From contig CALZMB010000129.1 in NCBI GenBank assembly GCA_945788485.1, forward strand, positions 1 through 6,518: a DNA stretch of 6,518 bases, given 5' to 3'. The position numbers and the translations under genes are program-made. Numbering within the stretch: position 1 is the stretch's first letter; every line of letters starts with the position of its first letter. The notes below the pieces were generated by a model. The model was not told the DNA's origin. It was given only the letters and a program-made list of their open reading frames with translations, and made no database searches. The DNA is from an uncultured bacterium. GTDB lineage: Bacteria > Bacteroidota > Bacteroidia > Bacteroidales > Bacteroidaceae. Of the stretch, positions 6,297 to 6,518 are shown piece by piece.

Positions 6297-6518
6297 GTTT
6301 TCTGTCCTTTTCCTTATCCAATCGACGGGTTCTTAAAGGTCAGCAAACTACATCATTCAAACAAATAAGTCAAAGCCCCACGCTTTGATTCATTTATTAT
6401 TCCCACATAGAGACAAAAGAAATATTTCGTTCAAAATATTTGCCAATTACAATTATATTTTATAAACCTGTTGGCGGAATTGAAAATCGCCTAAATAATT
6501 GATTAATATTATGCTTAA
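6297..6518. other. AT-rich gene-free region with a small hairpin
   Basis: Together with the terminator this makes a gene-free stretch of 325 bases after hisC. No open frame of useful length and no clear promoter is visible on either strand. One small inverted repeat stands out: TCAAAGC (6370-6376) and GCTTTGA (6382-6388) around the loop CCCAC, extendable by two pairs to 6368-6390. T-rich sequence follows on both strands, so it could be a weak terminator for a gene entering from the right on the minus strand. The rest is AT-rich, with short palindromes such as GAAATATTTC (6419-6428). It may hold the regulatory region of the next gene, which lies outside the window. Confidence 0.5.

Noticed and set aside
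6435..6470. Possible plus-strand promoter near the right edge (AATATTTG, or TTTG at 6439-6442 with TAAACCTG)
   Set aside because: Neither option matches the -7 consensus well, and no gene starts within the window downstream.
1..6518. Searched for CRISPR-like repeats, insertion sequence ends, tRNA genes, riboswitches and phage or defence genes
   Set aside because: No repeated units with regular spacing, transposase motifs, cloverleaf sequences or defence-type proteins were seen. The window is explained by housekeeping genes.

Overview
The window looks like an ordinary chromosomal segment of a Bacteroidales bacterium (Bacteroides/Prevotella-like; I cannot fix the genus). Three things point that way. 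Start codons lack Shine-Dalgarno sequences and are preceded by A- or T-rich leaders. Intergenic regions carry TAnnTTTG-type -7 boxes. The hisG-hisD-hisC order and the encoded proteins match that group. Coding DNA has moderate GC, while the gaps are strongly AT-rich.

Layout from left to right. Bases 1-188 hold a promoter-like element and an AT-rich leader. Bases 189-1262 (+) encode a diacylglycerol-kinase-family lipid kinase with an added basic C-terminal tail. Bases 1397-2614 (-) encode a putative lipoprotein lytic transglycosylase of the MltF type. These two genes converge on a strong hairpin terminator at 1318-1370. A 296-base divergent gap (2615-2910) carries back-to-back Bacteroidetes-type promoters, one for each flanking gene. 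Next comes a compact histidine operon on the + strand: hisG (2911-3762), hisD (3831-5117) and hisC (5141-6193). It ends in a long hairpin with a T-run (6219-6296). The last roughly 220 bases are AT-rich and show no gene.

The his genes work together. HisG commits PRPP and ATP to histidine synthesis, HisC performs the transamination, and HisD performs the last two oxidations. The hisB gene, which I would expect next in this lineage, is not between hisC and the terminator. The lipid kinase and the transglycosylase are envelope functions with no evident link to histidine synthesis.

I found no mobile element, CRISPR array, tRNA, rRNA or riboswitch, and no convincing new multi-gene system. The points most worth a second look are four: the apparently missing second lobe of the substrate-binding module in the MltF-like protein; the GSGNGLA motif and basic tail of the lipid kinase; the absence of hisB; and the redundant arm in the his terminator hairpin.
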